From positions 1 to 64,000 of the forward strand of contig JAFUPA010000055.1 in the NCBI GenBank assembly GCA_017481575.1: a stretch of DNA of 64,000 nt, given 5' to 3'. Shown piece after piece: positions 34,647-41,839 of this stretch (position 1 is its first letter; each line of letters begins with the position of its first letter). Below the pieces are notes generated by a model. It saw only the letters and a list, made by a program, of their open reading frames with translations. It did not search any database and was not told where the DNA came from. Source of the stretch: Clostridia bacterium (lineage in GTDB: Bacteria > Bacillota > Clostridia > Oscillospirales > Acutalibacteraceae). The translations under genes and the position numbers were made by a program.

Positions 34647-34904
34647 TCACCTCGCTGTATTTTTACGGTATTTTTCTCTGGTTGCAAGTCCCCCTCTTAT
34701 ATGTCTTTGAGCCTTGTTCACATCAAGAACGCTTCTCACCTGCCGAAATAAAGAGGGATCAATTTTTTCAAGTTTATGTGTAACATCCATATGTACCGTG
34801 GATTTAGATATTCCGAAAACCTTTGCCGCTACTCTTACTGTTGTCTGATTTTTTACTATATATTCACCGATTTCAATAGCTCTGAGCTGTGTTAAATCAT
34901 TCAA
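34647..34904 (-). CDS. spoIIID: Sporulation transcriptional regulator SpoIIID
   Basis: An 85-residue DNA-binding protein with the typical helix-turn-helix TTVRVAAKVFGISKSTVHMDVTHKLEKID and a basic C-terminal extension (HIRGGLATREKYR). SpoIIID activates and represses mother-cell genes between the sigma-E and sigma-K stages. The start is TTG behind a GGGAGG site. A sigma-E-like promoter with an embedded inverted repeat lies just upstream. It is the first gene of a two-gene unit with asparagine synthase. Confidence 0.95.
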   Translation of the reverse strand: MNDLTQLRAIEIGEYIVKNQTTVRVAAKVFGISKSTVHMDVTHKLEKIDPSLFRQVRSVLDVNKAQRHIRGGLATREKYRKNTAR

Positions 34905-34936
34905 AAAACAACCCTCCCGAATTTACATATCACAAA

Positions 34937-34966
34937 ATTGATATGCTCGGAAGGGCGCAATTATGC
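34937..34966 (-). promoter_or_regulatory. Candidate sigma-E promoter of spoIIID
   Basis: On the minus strand GCATAATT and CATATCAAT lie 13 bp apart, close to the sigma-E pattern (ATA-containing -35, CATAnnAT -10). The -10 region is part of an inverted repeat CATATCA-N6-TGATATG (34926-34945), which could be an autoregulatory site. Confidence 0.4.
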
Positions 34967-35016
34967 TTTTGTATTGAAATCTTACAATTAACGTATTATA
35001 ATAATCACATCAGGCG

Positions 35017-36030
35017 GTGATTACTATTAAAGTCTTTGTTCCTACATATTTTGATAAATTCAAGTGCATTGCAGACAAATGTCCCGACACCTGCTGTATA
35101 GGCTGGGAGGTTGACATTGACCCTGAAACGGCACAAAAATATACTGCTATAGACGGTAAGCTTGGCGACAAAATTAAAAAGCATCTTGTCCGTGATGAAA
35201 CGGGTTGTGACATTTTCACTCTTTGCGCGGGTGACAGATGCCCGTTTTTGAACGAGTGCAATTTATGCGAAATTCAGCTTAATTCGGGTGAAGAGTATCT
35301 AAGCAAAACCTGCACACTCTTTCCGAGATTTTATGACGATTTCGGTAAAATCCGTGAAATGGGGCTTGGTTTCGGCTGTCCCGAAGCGGCAAGACTTTTG
35401 CTTGAAGATAACGAGCCTTTTTCGCTTGAATTTTATGATGAATGTGTAGCTGAGGTTGAGGATATTGACGAGGATTTTCTCGGTGAACTGATAGCTTTGA
35501 GAGCAGAAATTTTCACCATCCTTGAAGAAGACAATCTGAACTTTAAAAAGAAAATTGAAAAGATATTTGACATTTCGATTGACTTTCAAAAAAGGCTTGA
35601 CGGTAAACAGTTTATTGACAAAACACAACACAGGAGTTTTGACACCTGCCTTACCATTCTTGAAAACATGGAATACATAAAAGAAGAACGCAAGGAATTC
35701 GTAAAAAATCTGCATAGCAAAAAGCTTTCCAAAAACACATTAAATCTTTACAGAAGTGATTTTGAAAAGCTGATGAAATATTACATTTTCAGGTATCTTT
35801 TAAAGGCTTGCTATGATTATGATGTGCTTACTAAGGTAAAGTACGGCGTTTTTGCCTGTATCGTCATCAGCCGTATTTATGACTTTGTCGGCTTTCCCGA
35901 CCTTGAAACAAGGGTAAAAATAATGTACAGCTATTCAAAAGAGGTCGAATATTCCGACATAAATATGGATTTGCTTGATGAAATGCTTTATAACGATTTT
36001 GACACGGAAGATTTGATTGGATTATTATAA
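35017..36030 (+). CDS. FliB-like lysine-N-methylase family protein
   Basis: A protein of about 337 residues with the cysteine-rich N-terminus of the flagellin lysine-N-methylase (FliB) family: KCIADKCPDTCCIGWEVDID, CDIFTLCAGDRCPFL and CNLCEIQLN, which may bind a metal cluster. Many Clostridia carry such genes far from flagellar loci, and none is seen here, so the substrate may be another protein. The start is unclear: the GTG at 35017 lies inside what looks like the ribosome binding site (AGGCGGTGA), and the ATT at 35026, 5 bp after that site, may be the real initiation codon. Confidence 0.8.
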   Translation: MITIKVFVPTYFDKFKCIADKCPDTCCIGWEVDIDPETAQKYTAIDGKLGDKIKKHLVRDETGCDIFTLCAGDRCPFLNECNLCEIQLNSGEEYLSKTCTLFPRFYDDFGKIREMGLGFGCPEAARLLLEDNEPFSLEFYDECVAEVEDIDEDFLGELIALRAEIFTILEEDNLNFKKKIEKIFDISIDFQKRLDGKQFIDKTQHRSFDTCLTILENMEYIKEERKEFVKNLHSKKLSKNTLNLYRSDFEKLMKYYIFRYLLKACYDYDVLTKVKYGVFACIVISRIYDFVGFPDLETRVKIMYSYSKEVEYSDINMDLLDEMLYNDFDTEDLIGLL

Positions 36031-36045
36031 AAATCAGGAGGACTT

Positions 36046-36081
36046 ATGTCAACAGTTTTTTGTTTTGCTTCAATGTTTTAA
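36046..36081 (+). other. Short ORF, possible leader peptide or remnant, before the acetyltransferase gene
   Basis: An 11-codon ORF (MSTVFCFASMF) follows a strong AGGAGG site. Past its TAA the same frame stays open for 19 more codons and ends just inside the acetyltransferase gene. It could be a leader peptide, a gene start broken by one stop codon, or chance. Confidence 0.2.
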
Positions 36082-36127
36082 GTTCCGAGCGAAAATGAGA
36101 TTGATGTTGTTTATCAAGGAGATATAA

Positions 36128-36583
36128 ATGAGCAAGTTTGAGTTTTTTTATGAGTTTAATATTATATCTGACGGTGAAATTACATTAAAAGTTTCTCAAA
36201 AATATCATGGTGATGATGAATTGTTACCCTTTTATTACTACGATATTTTTGTCGGCAATACCGCTGTCGGTAAAATCAGTATCCGTATCGGCAGTAACTA
36301 TCATTCATATTATAACGGTAATATCGGTTATGAAATTGACAAAGAATTTCGTGGTAAAAATTATGCATACAAAGCTTGCAAACTAGTGTTGTTGGTTGCT
36401 AAAGCACACGGTATGAATGAATTGATATTGACTTGTGACGAAAACAACATTGCTTCTTATAAAACTATCGAAAAACTCGGAGCTGAACTCATCGAGTTAG
36501 TAAAACCACCAAAAGATTATTTTGCATATCGTGAGAATATGGATAATCAGAGGATATATAAATTACAATTATTGGAGAAGTGA
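36128..36583 (+). CDS. GNAT-family N-acetyltransferase
   Basis: A 151-residue acetyltransferase with a beta-rich N-terminus, the strand IGYEIDKEFRGKNYAYKACKLVL that forms the acetyl-CoA pyrophosphate loop (RGKNYA) and LTCDENNIASYKTIEKLGAEL in the C-terminal half. The substrate is unknown. It is followed 1 bp later by a second, unrelated GNAT protein, so the two probably share a transcript. Codon choice looks more AT-rich than in nearby housekeeping genes, hinting at acquisition. Confidence 0.85.
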   Translation: MSKFEFFYEFNIISDGEITLKVSQKYHGDDELLPFYYYDIFVGNTAVGKISIRIGSNYHSYYNGNIGYEIDKEFRGKNYAYKACKLVLLVAKAHGMNELILTCDENNIASYKTIEKLGAELIELVKPPKDYFAYRENMDNQRIYKLQLLEK

Positions 36584-36584
36584 T

Positions 36585-37088
36585 ATGAACATAACAATAC
36601 GCAAAGCCAAACTAGGCGATGAGAAAACTCTTTCATATATTCAGACGGAATCGTGGAAGTCTGCTTTTGCGGATATCATTTCTGCTAAAAATATGGAAAG
36701 ATGTACTGATATAGCAAAAGCTGAAGCAATGTACGAAAATATACTGAAATCCGGTTATGCTGACATATCAATTCTTGAAATTGATGGTAAACCTCATTGT
36801 ATTGCCTCTTGGAGTAAAGCAAGAAATCCTGAATTTTCAGACCATGCAGAACTAATTTGTATTCACAGTTTGTGTGATAATTGGGGCAAAGGCTACGGCT
36901 CAATTATGATGAAGCATATTTTTGAAGAAATTAAGAATTCAGGATACGACAAGGTGCTGTTGTGGGTATTTGAAAAAAACAATCGTGCTCGTAGGTTTTA
37001 CGAAAAACACGGCTTTGAATTAACTGATAACAAACATATTGCTTTTGATGCGGTTGAGGTAATGTATTTTAAAAATTTTAACAATTGA
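36585..37088 (+). CDS. GNAT-family N-acetyltransferase
   Basis: A 167-residue protein with the full GNAT pattern: MNITIRKAKLGDEKTLSYIQTESW, the acetyl-CoA loop NWGKGYGSIMMKHIFEEI and VFEKNNRARRFYEKHGFELT. The pattern resembles RimI-like or small-molecule acetyltransferases; the target is not evident. The start at 36585 is supported by GGAGAAGTGAT, and the longer frame lies inside the preceding gene. A hairpin at 37104-37133 ends the unit. Confidence 0.88.
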   Translation: MNITIRKAKLGDEKTLSYIQTESWKSAFADIISAKNMERCTDIAKAEAMYENILKSGYADISILEIDGKPHCIASWSKARNPEFSDHAELICIHSLCDNWGKGYGSIMMKHIFEEIKNSGYDKVLLWVFEKNNRARRFYEKHGFELTDNKHIAFDAVEVMYFKNFNN

Positions 37089-37103
37089 TATTATGTGAAT
37101 TTA

Positions 37104-37138
37104 CACCCTGCAGACTAGAAAATCTGCAGGGTGCTTTG
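37104..37138. terminator. Terminator between convergent units
   Basis: CACCCTGCAGA (37104-37114) pairs with TCTGCAGGGTG (37123-37133) in a perfect 11-bp stem. The T tract is weak on both sides, so efficiency is uncertain. Confidence 0.6.
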
Positions 37139-37150
37139 ACTTAATTGTAT

Positions 37151-37339
37151 TTAAATGTGATTTGGGTCAACATTCAGCACCTTGCAAATATGAATTACTG
37201 TGTCGAAACTGGAACCACCAATTCCTCTTGACAGCAATGTCATTAAAGAGCTGTACGGTATATCTGCTTCTTTTGAAAACTGTCTTAAACTTTTATATCT
37301 GTCTAAAATTATATTGCGCAGTTTTTGTTCCCTATTCAT
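37151..37339 (-). CDS. Small XRE-type helix-turn-helix protein
   Basis: A 62-residue protein that is essentially one Cro/C1-type helix-turn-helix: KSLRQFSKEADIPYSSLMTLLSRGIGGSSFDTVIHICKVLNVDPNHI. The start at 37339 (ATG) has a GAGGAAC site placed in the end of the deoR-type gene, which it overlaps by 8 bp. Co-expression with a DeoR-type repressor suggests it modulates the same or a neighbouring regulon. No target is evident. Confidence 0.75.
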   Translation of the reverse strand: MNREQKLRNIILDRYKSLRQFSKEADIPYSSLMTLLSRGIGGSSFDTVIHICKVLNVDPNHI

Positions 37340-38117
37340 TCGGTTCCTCAACTTTTATAATTTCAATACCGCTTTCTTCAAACAACTGTAATTCATCTCC
37401 TTCCGATGCATCCCAATCAGTTATAATACAATCAAGGCGATTTGCAGGACAAATACTGACAATTGATTCAAACCCGATTTTTTCTGTTGGATAAAGACCT
37501 ATTGCGGTTTTTGAGCTATCAATCACGGCATTCCAAAAACTAATTGCCTGCGACTTTTGAATAGATAAGCCAAACTTTGAAGATATACAAGCAGAAGTAA
37601 TGAAACATTTGTCAAAACGTAATCTTTTTATCATTTCAATTGCAAAAGTATCATAAAAATTCCCCTTTGCATCCATCTCACCACCGAGTAAAATTGTAGA
37701 AATATTTTCTTTCTGTCTAAGTTCTTCCGCCAGAATTGTGCTGTTTGTGACAACTCGAATATGCAAGGAGTCGGGTATATTTTGCACCATAAAATAACCC
37801 ACGGTTGCAGAAAGAATAAATACAACGTCGTTTTGATTTATCATAGATACAGCTTTCTTTGCTATTTCGAGATAATTCTTCTTAACTTCTGTTATATCTT
37901 TACAAGTCATTCTTGGCGGTTTGCTATGGGCTATCTGACGAGCAGGTATTGCACCACCGTGAGTTCTTTTGCACACACCTCTTTTTTCCAGTAAACGCAA
38001 ATCACGCCTTGCTGATTCATCTGATATTCCAAATTTCTGTGTAATTTCCGAAACGGTAATTTTACCGTTATTTTTTAATATTTCAGATATTTCTTGATGT
38101 CTTTCTTCTATAAACAT
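37332..38117 (-). CDS. DeoR-family transcriptional repressor
   Basis: A 262-residue regulator with the DeoR helix-turn-helix (RHQEISEILKNNGKITVSEITQKFGISDESARRDLRLLEKRGV, then THGGA) and the C-terminal sugar-phosphate-sensing DeoRC domain (VVTNSTILAEELR, LLGGEMD). Its effector is probably a sugar phosphate, but no sugar operon is adjacent. The start at 38117 has GGAGGAAT; the longer frame has none. Direct repeats TTCGGTAA at its promoter suggest autoregulation. Confidence 0.88.
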   Translation of the reverse strand: MFIEERHQEISEILKNNGKITVSEITQKFGISDESARRDLRLLEKRGVCKRTHGGAIPARQIAHSKPPRMTCKDITEVKKNYLEIAKKAVSMINQNDVVFILSATVGYFMVQNIPDSLHIRVVTNSTILAEELRQKENISTILLGGEMDAKGNFYDTFAIEMIKRLRFDKCFITSACISSKFGLSIQKSQAISFWNAVIDSSKTAIGLYPTEKIGFESIVSICPANRLDCIITDWDASEGDELQLFEESGIEIIKVEEPNE

Positions 38118-38157
38118 GTTATTCCTCCGTAAATTATTTATCGAATTCGACAGCAAT

Positions 38158-38186
38158 ATAATACCACACATTCGGTAACAAATCAA
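38158..38186 (-). promoter_or_regulatory. Promoter of the deoR-type gene
   Basis: TTGATT and TATTAT on the minus strand with a 17-bp spacer. One copy of the repeat TTCGGTAA falls in the spacer. Confidence 0.6.
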
Positions 38187-38198
38187 TATTTTCGGTAA
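38171..38198. promoter_or_regulatory. Direct repeats TTCGGTAA, candidate DeoR operator
   Basis: Two identical octamers at 38171-38178 and 38191-38198 are exactly 20 bp apart start to start, about two helical turns. They flank the -35 element of the deoR-type promoter. DeoR-family operators are often direct repeats. Confidence 0.5.
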
Positions 38199-38233
38199 TC
38201 GGATTTGCGTATATTTCAAATCAAATAGTAAAA

Positions 38234-38257
38234 CACGGACAGTTTTTACTATCCGTG
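38234..38257 (-). terminator. Terminator of the PHP-plsC unit
   Basis: In the minus-strand RNA CACGGAUAG pairs with CUGUCCGUG (one G-U pair) and is followed by UUUUACUAUUUG. Confidence 0.65.
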
Positions 38258-38272
38258 CTTTGTGTTTTGTAA

Positions 38273-38992
38273 TTATAAAAGAATTCTACCGCCGATTTCA
38301 ATAAGAAAATCATCGTTTTTGATTACTTTAATCAGTTCTGCTTCGTCCTTTGGTAAAAGCTTTGTTCTTGTGGCGGAAATTCCTGCGAAGCCGGGATGAT
38401 GGTAGTCTGATCCGACAGTCATAATCTTACCGTGCTCTGCTGCGTATTTTGCCGCTACCGCTACCCTGCTGTTGTGGTTCTGATGCACATTGAATGCTTC
38501 AACAGCATCAAGCAAATCCTGGTTCATTCTTATCATTCCGTTGCGGAACGGGTGTGCCTGAATGAGCAAAGAGTCTTTCTTTTTATATTCCTTAACGAAG
38601 GTTTCAAGGTTGGTGTTAAGGTAATCGAAAATATCGGGAAGTTCATCAAAGGTGAAGCCGTAGAACAGATAGTCGTTATCGCTGTGCTTATAAAACCTCA
38701 ACTCCGCACCGGTATAAACCTTCATCCCGAGTTTATCTCCTGTTTCATAAGCAAGGTAAAGATCTTTTTTGAACTTATCAAGTGCTTTTTCTTTAGACTC
38801 GGCGTGTTCCGTATCCGAAATCAAATGGTTTGTAATTGCAATCGCATCATACCCTGCCTCGTGAAATGTGCGAACAAGGTCATCTGCCTTTACTTCCGAA
38901 CATCCGCTTGCGGGAGACGAGTGTGCATGCAGTTCCGTGCGATACGGATAGAGTTTTTTTAATTCTTCTGATATTGTTTTTGGATTATACAT
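38273..38992 (-). CDS. PHP-domain phosphoesterase family protein
   Basis: A 239-residue PHP-fold protein with TELHAHSSP, AITNHL, QAHPFRNG and GSDYHHPG, the usual metal-binding motifs. It may act on nucleotides, histidinol phosphate or other phosphomonoesters; the sequence does not decide. It starts 10 bp after plsC ends. The ATG at 38992 fits an AGGGTGA site; a GTG at 39001 is the alternative. Confidence 0.82.
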   Translation of the reverse strand: MYNPKTISEELKKLYPYRTELHAHSSPASGCSEVKADDLVRTFHEAGYDAIAITNHLISDTEHAESKEKALDKFKKDLYLAYETGDKLGMKVYTGAELRFYKHSDNDYLFYGFTFDELPDIFDYLNTNLETFVKEYKKKDSLLIQAHPFRNGMIRMNQDLLDAVEAFNVHQNHNSRVAVAAKYAAEHGKIMTVGSDYHHPGFAGISATRTKLLPKDEAELIKVIKNDDFLIEIGGRILL

Positions 38993-39002
38993 TATCTTCA
39001 CC

Positions 39003-39818
39003 CTACTTCTTTTCTAAAGCATTATACATAATTTCGTGAACCATTTCTCCGATTTCGTTTGTTTTCATATCTGCGATTTTTTCATACGGTATTATTTCAA
39101 CTATTCTGAATCTTATTTCAGTACGCCTGAAAAATCGGTTTTTATCAATCTGACGTGTATTTGCAATGGTTGCAACAACAATCGGCACTTTTGCTTTTTT
39201 TGCAATTTTAAAAGAGCCGTTTCTGAAAGGGAGCAAACCCTCACCTGTTTTGTTGACCCAGCCCTCGGGATAAATACCCATAGCACAGACACCGTCTGTT
39301 ATATTCTGTGCCGCTTTGTTTATCGCTTTAACAGCTTCACGGTTATTCTCCCTATCAAGTCCTACACAACCCGATTTTAAGATATACTTTCCACCAAATT
39401 TTATGTCAAGATTTTCCTTTTTTGACACAAATGCAAGATTATTTTTTCGCAATGTCCACATTGCTATCATCGGGTCATAGCTTGAAATATGATTACCGAC
39501 AAACAGAAACTTTCCGTCATCTGGAACTTTCTCCAATCCCGAAACACGGATTTTAACCCTGGCAAGTTGAAAATACAACTTAAGGGAATAAAGAAGCAGA
39601 AATCTGTATGAATTGTGAATATTCTTTACTTCTTCATTACGTTTTACAGTAAACGAATAGGCAATAAGAAACAACAAATGCAATCCGCAAAGCAAAGCCA
39701 GAATAAGTATGTGTAAAAGTATCGCCCATACAATGTCAACAACAGATGTTACAATATTAAATTTATAAATGATAAAAAAATCAATCAAAGCAGCAACTGT
39801 CCAATATAACTGAAGCAT
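39003..39818 (-). CDS. plsC: 1-Acyl-sn-glycerol-3-phosphate acyltransferase family protein
   Basis: A 271-residue PlsC-family enzyme with two N-terminal membrane helices (about 5-65) and the acyltransferase motifs NHISSYDP (H-x4-D), GCVGLDRENNREAV, YPEGWVN and VPIVVATI. It makes phosphatidic acid at the inner membrane or acylates a related lipid. The second motif reads PEGWVN instead of the usual PEGTRS, so substrate range may differ. The ribosome binding site is AGAGGAA, with a promoter at 39849-39877. Confidence 0.88.
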   Translation of the reverse strand: MLQLYWTVAALIDFFIIYKFNIVTSVVDIVWAILLHILILALLCGLHLLFLIAYSFTVKRNEEVKNIHNSYRFLLLYSLKLYFQLARVKIRVSGLEKVPDDGKFLFVGNHISSYDPMIAMWTLRKNNLAFVSKKENLDIKFGGKYILKSGCVGLDRENNREAVKAINKAAQNITDGVCAMGIYPEGWVNKTGEGLLPFRNGSFKIAKKAKVPIVVATIANTRQIDKNRFFRRTEIRFRIVEIIPYEKIADMKTNEIGEMVHEIMYNALEKK

Positions 39819-39848
39819 AATAATTCCTCTATTTAGAATGTTAAAAGT

Positions 39849-39877
39849 ATTATAACCGATGTGCTTGTAAAATTCAA
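39849..39877 (-). promoter_or_regulatory. Promoter of plsC
   Basis: TTGAAT and TATAAT on the minus strand are 17 bp apart. The inverted repeat CCGATGTG/CACATCGG (39856-39891) spans it. Confidence 0.6.
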
Positions 39878-39891
39878 CACAAACACATCGG
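39856..39891 (-). terminator. Inverted repeat after the ABC operon, over the plsC promoter
   Basis: CCGATGTG and CACATCGG, extended by TTGT/ACAA pairs, could form the end hairpin of the marR-ABC-ABC transcript, but the T tract is weak. As it overlaps the plsC promoter it might instead be an operator. Confidence 0.4.
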
Positions 39892-39907
39892 CTTTACTTA
39901 TTAAAAT

Positions 39908-41839
39908 TTATTCTGCAGCAAAATTTCCTGTGTAAAGCTGATAATACTTACCCTTTTCTTCAATAAGCTTATCGTGATTACCACGCTCGATAATTCTGCC
40001 GTTTTCAAGTACCATAATTACATCAGAATTCTGAATGGTAGAAAGACGGTGCGCAATAACAAAAACTGTTCTGCCTTTCATAAGGGCATCCATACCCTGC
40101 TGAACTATAGTCTCGGTACGTGTATCAATAGATGAGGTTGCTTCATCAAGAATCATTACAGGCGGGTCTACAACCGCACAGCGTGCAATGGAAAGAAGCT
40201 GACGCTGACCCTGTGAAAGGTTTGAGCCGTTTGAAGTGAGCATTGTGTCATATCCCTGCGGTAAACGGGTAATGAAGTCATGTGCATTTGCAAGCTTTGC
40301 CGCCGCTATACACTCCTCATCGGTAGCATCAAGCTTACCGTAACGGATGTTTTCCATAACAGTTCCCGTAAACAGATTTGTTTCCTGCAAAACTATACCT
40401 AGAGAATGACGAAGGTCATCCTTTTTGATTTTGTTGATGTTAATTCCGTCGTATCTTATCTTTCCGTCTGCAACATCATAAAAACGATTAATAAGATTTG
40501 TGATAGTTGTTTTACCTGCACCCGTTGCACCGACAAAAGCAACTTTCTGTCCCGGCTCGGCGTAAAGTGTTACATCGTGGAGAACGATTTTGTCGGGCTC
40601 GTAACCAAAATCCATATTTTCCATACGGACATCACCCATAAGCTTTGTGTAAGTAACCGTACCGTCCTCGTGCGGATGTTTCCATGCCCAGATGCCTGTG
40701 CGTTCCTTGCACTCAACGAGCTGACCGTCAATCTCTTTTGCATTGACAAGCGTTACATATCCCTCGTCAACCTCGGGTTCTTCGTCCATAAGTTCGAAGA
40801 TTCGGTCAGCACCTGCAAGAGCCATTATAATATGGTTAAAGTGCTGTGAAATCTGCGTGATGTTGTTTGTGAATTGACGGGTCATATTGATAAACGGAAT
40901 TACAACAGCAAGACCCAAAGCCTGACCCGAAAGTGAGACATTGTGAACATCAGGTGTGAGAATAAGAACACCACCGATAAATGCAATTAAAACGTAGAGA
41001 ATATTACCAATATTACCCATAATGGGCATAAGGATGTTTGCAAAGCTGTGTGCTTTTGATGCTTCTTCAAAAAGGCGGTTGTTAATTTTGTCGAAAGCCT
41101 CACAGCTCTCCTGCTCGTGGTTAAACACCTTAACGACCTTCTGACCGCTCATCATTTCTTCGATATAGCCCTCGGTTTCGCCGATTGCTTTCTGCTGACG
41201 AAGGAAGTATTTTGCTGAATTACCGCCGACGTGCTTTACAACAAACATCATAAGCACAACTGCCGCAAAGACAACAAGAGTCATCCAAAGGCTCAAATAG
41301 AGCATATATGCAACGAGGATTGTTATTGTCAAAGCAGACATTATCAATGACGGTAAAGCCTGCGAAATGAGCTGACGCAAGGTGTCAATGTCGTTTGTAT
41401 AGTATGACATTATGTCGCCGTGTGAGTGTGTGTCAAAATACTTTATGGGTAGATTCTGCATTTTTGAAAACATCTTTTTACGTGTGCTGTTCAAAAAGCC
41501 CTGTGTTACCACAGCCATAATTCTAGCCTGCGAAAAAGATGCGATTATGCCGACAACATAAATTCCGGCCATTAAAGTGATAAGAGATAAAATACTATTT
41601 GAGGTTTCCGATGTCCAGCCGACTTTCAGGCCCTCTTCAACACGTGCAACAATCTGGTTGAGAAAAAGACTGGCTGAGGTTGATGCAACAGTTGAAAAGA
41701 TGACACAGCCGACAGCAACGCAGATGAGCAACTTATACTCTGCAAAGAGCATCTTTATAAGCCTTTTAAATGTACCTTTCTTTGCCTGCGGACGTTTTCC
41801 GTGCGGCATGGGAGGTTGTTTTCTATTCGGTTTAATCAT
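39908..41839 (-). CDS. ABC exporter subunit, permease-ATPase (second of a pair)
   Basis: A 643-residue type IV ABC half-transporter. A short Pro/Lys-rich N-terminus precedes six membrane helices (about 30-325) and an ATPase domain with Walker A GATGAGKTT, signature LSQGQ and Walker B MILDEATSS. About 60 residues are inserted before the ATPase core (LMDEEPEVDEGYVTLVNAKEIDG and following), as in many heterodimeric exporters of this kind. It pairs with the gene upstream, overlapping it by 8 bp; the start at 41839 has an AGGTGAT site. A multidrug or peptide exporter controlled by the MarR protein is likely. Confidence 0.9.
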   Translation of the reverse strand: MIKPNRKQPPMPHGKRPQAKKGTFKRLIKMLFAEYKLLICVAVGCVIFSTVASTSASLFLNQIVARVEEGLKVGWTSETSNSILSLITLMAGIYVVGIIASFSQARIMAVVTQGFLNSTRKKMFSKMQNLPIKYFDTHSHGDIMSYYTNDIDTLRQLISQALPSLIMSALTITILVAYMLYLSLWMTLVVFAAVVLMMFVVKHVGGNSAKYFLRQQKAIGETEGYIEEMMSGQKVVKVFNHEQESCEAFDKINNRLFEEASKAHSFANILMPIMGNIGNILYVLIAFIGGVLILTPDVHNVSLSGQALGLAVVIPFINMTRQFTNNITQISQHFNHIIMALAGADRIFELMDEEPEVDEGYVTLVNAKEIDGQLVECKERTGIWAWKHPHEDGTVTYTKLMGDVRMENMDFGYEPDKIVLHDVTLYAEPGQKVAFVGATGAGKTTITNLINRFYDVADGKIRYDGININKIKKDDLRHSLGIVLQETNLFTGTVMENIRYGKLDATDEECIAAAKLANAHDFITRLPQGYDTMLTSNGSNLSQGQRQLLSIARCAVVDPPVMILDEATSSIDTRTETIVQQGMDALMKGRTVFVIAHRLSTIQNSDVIMVLENGRIIERGNHDKLIEEKGKYYQLYTGNFAAE

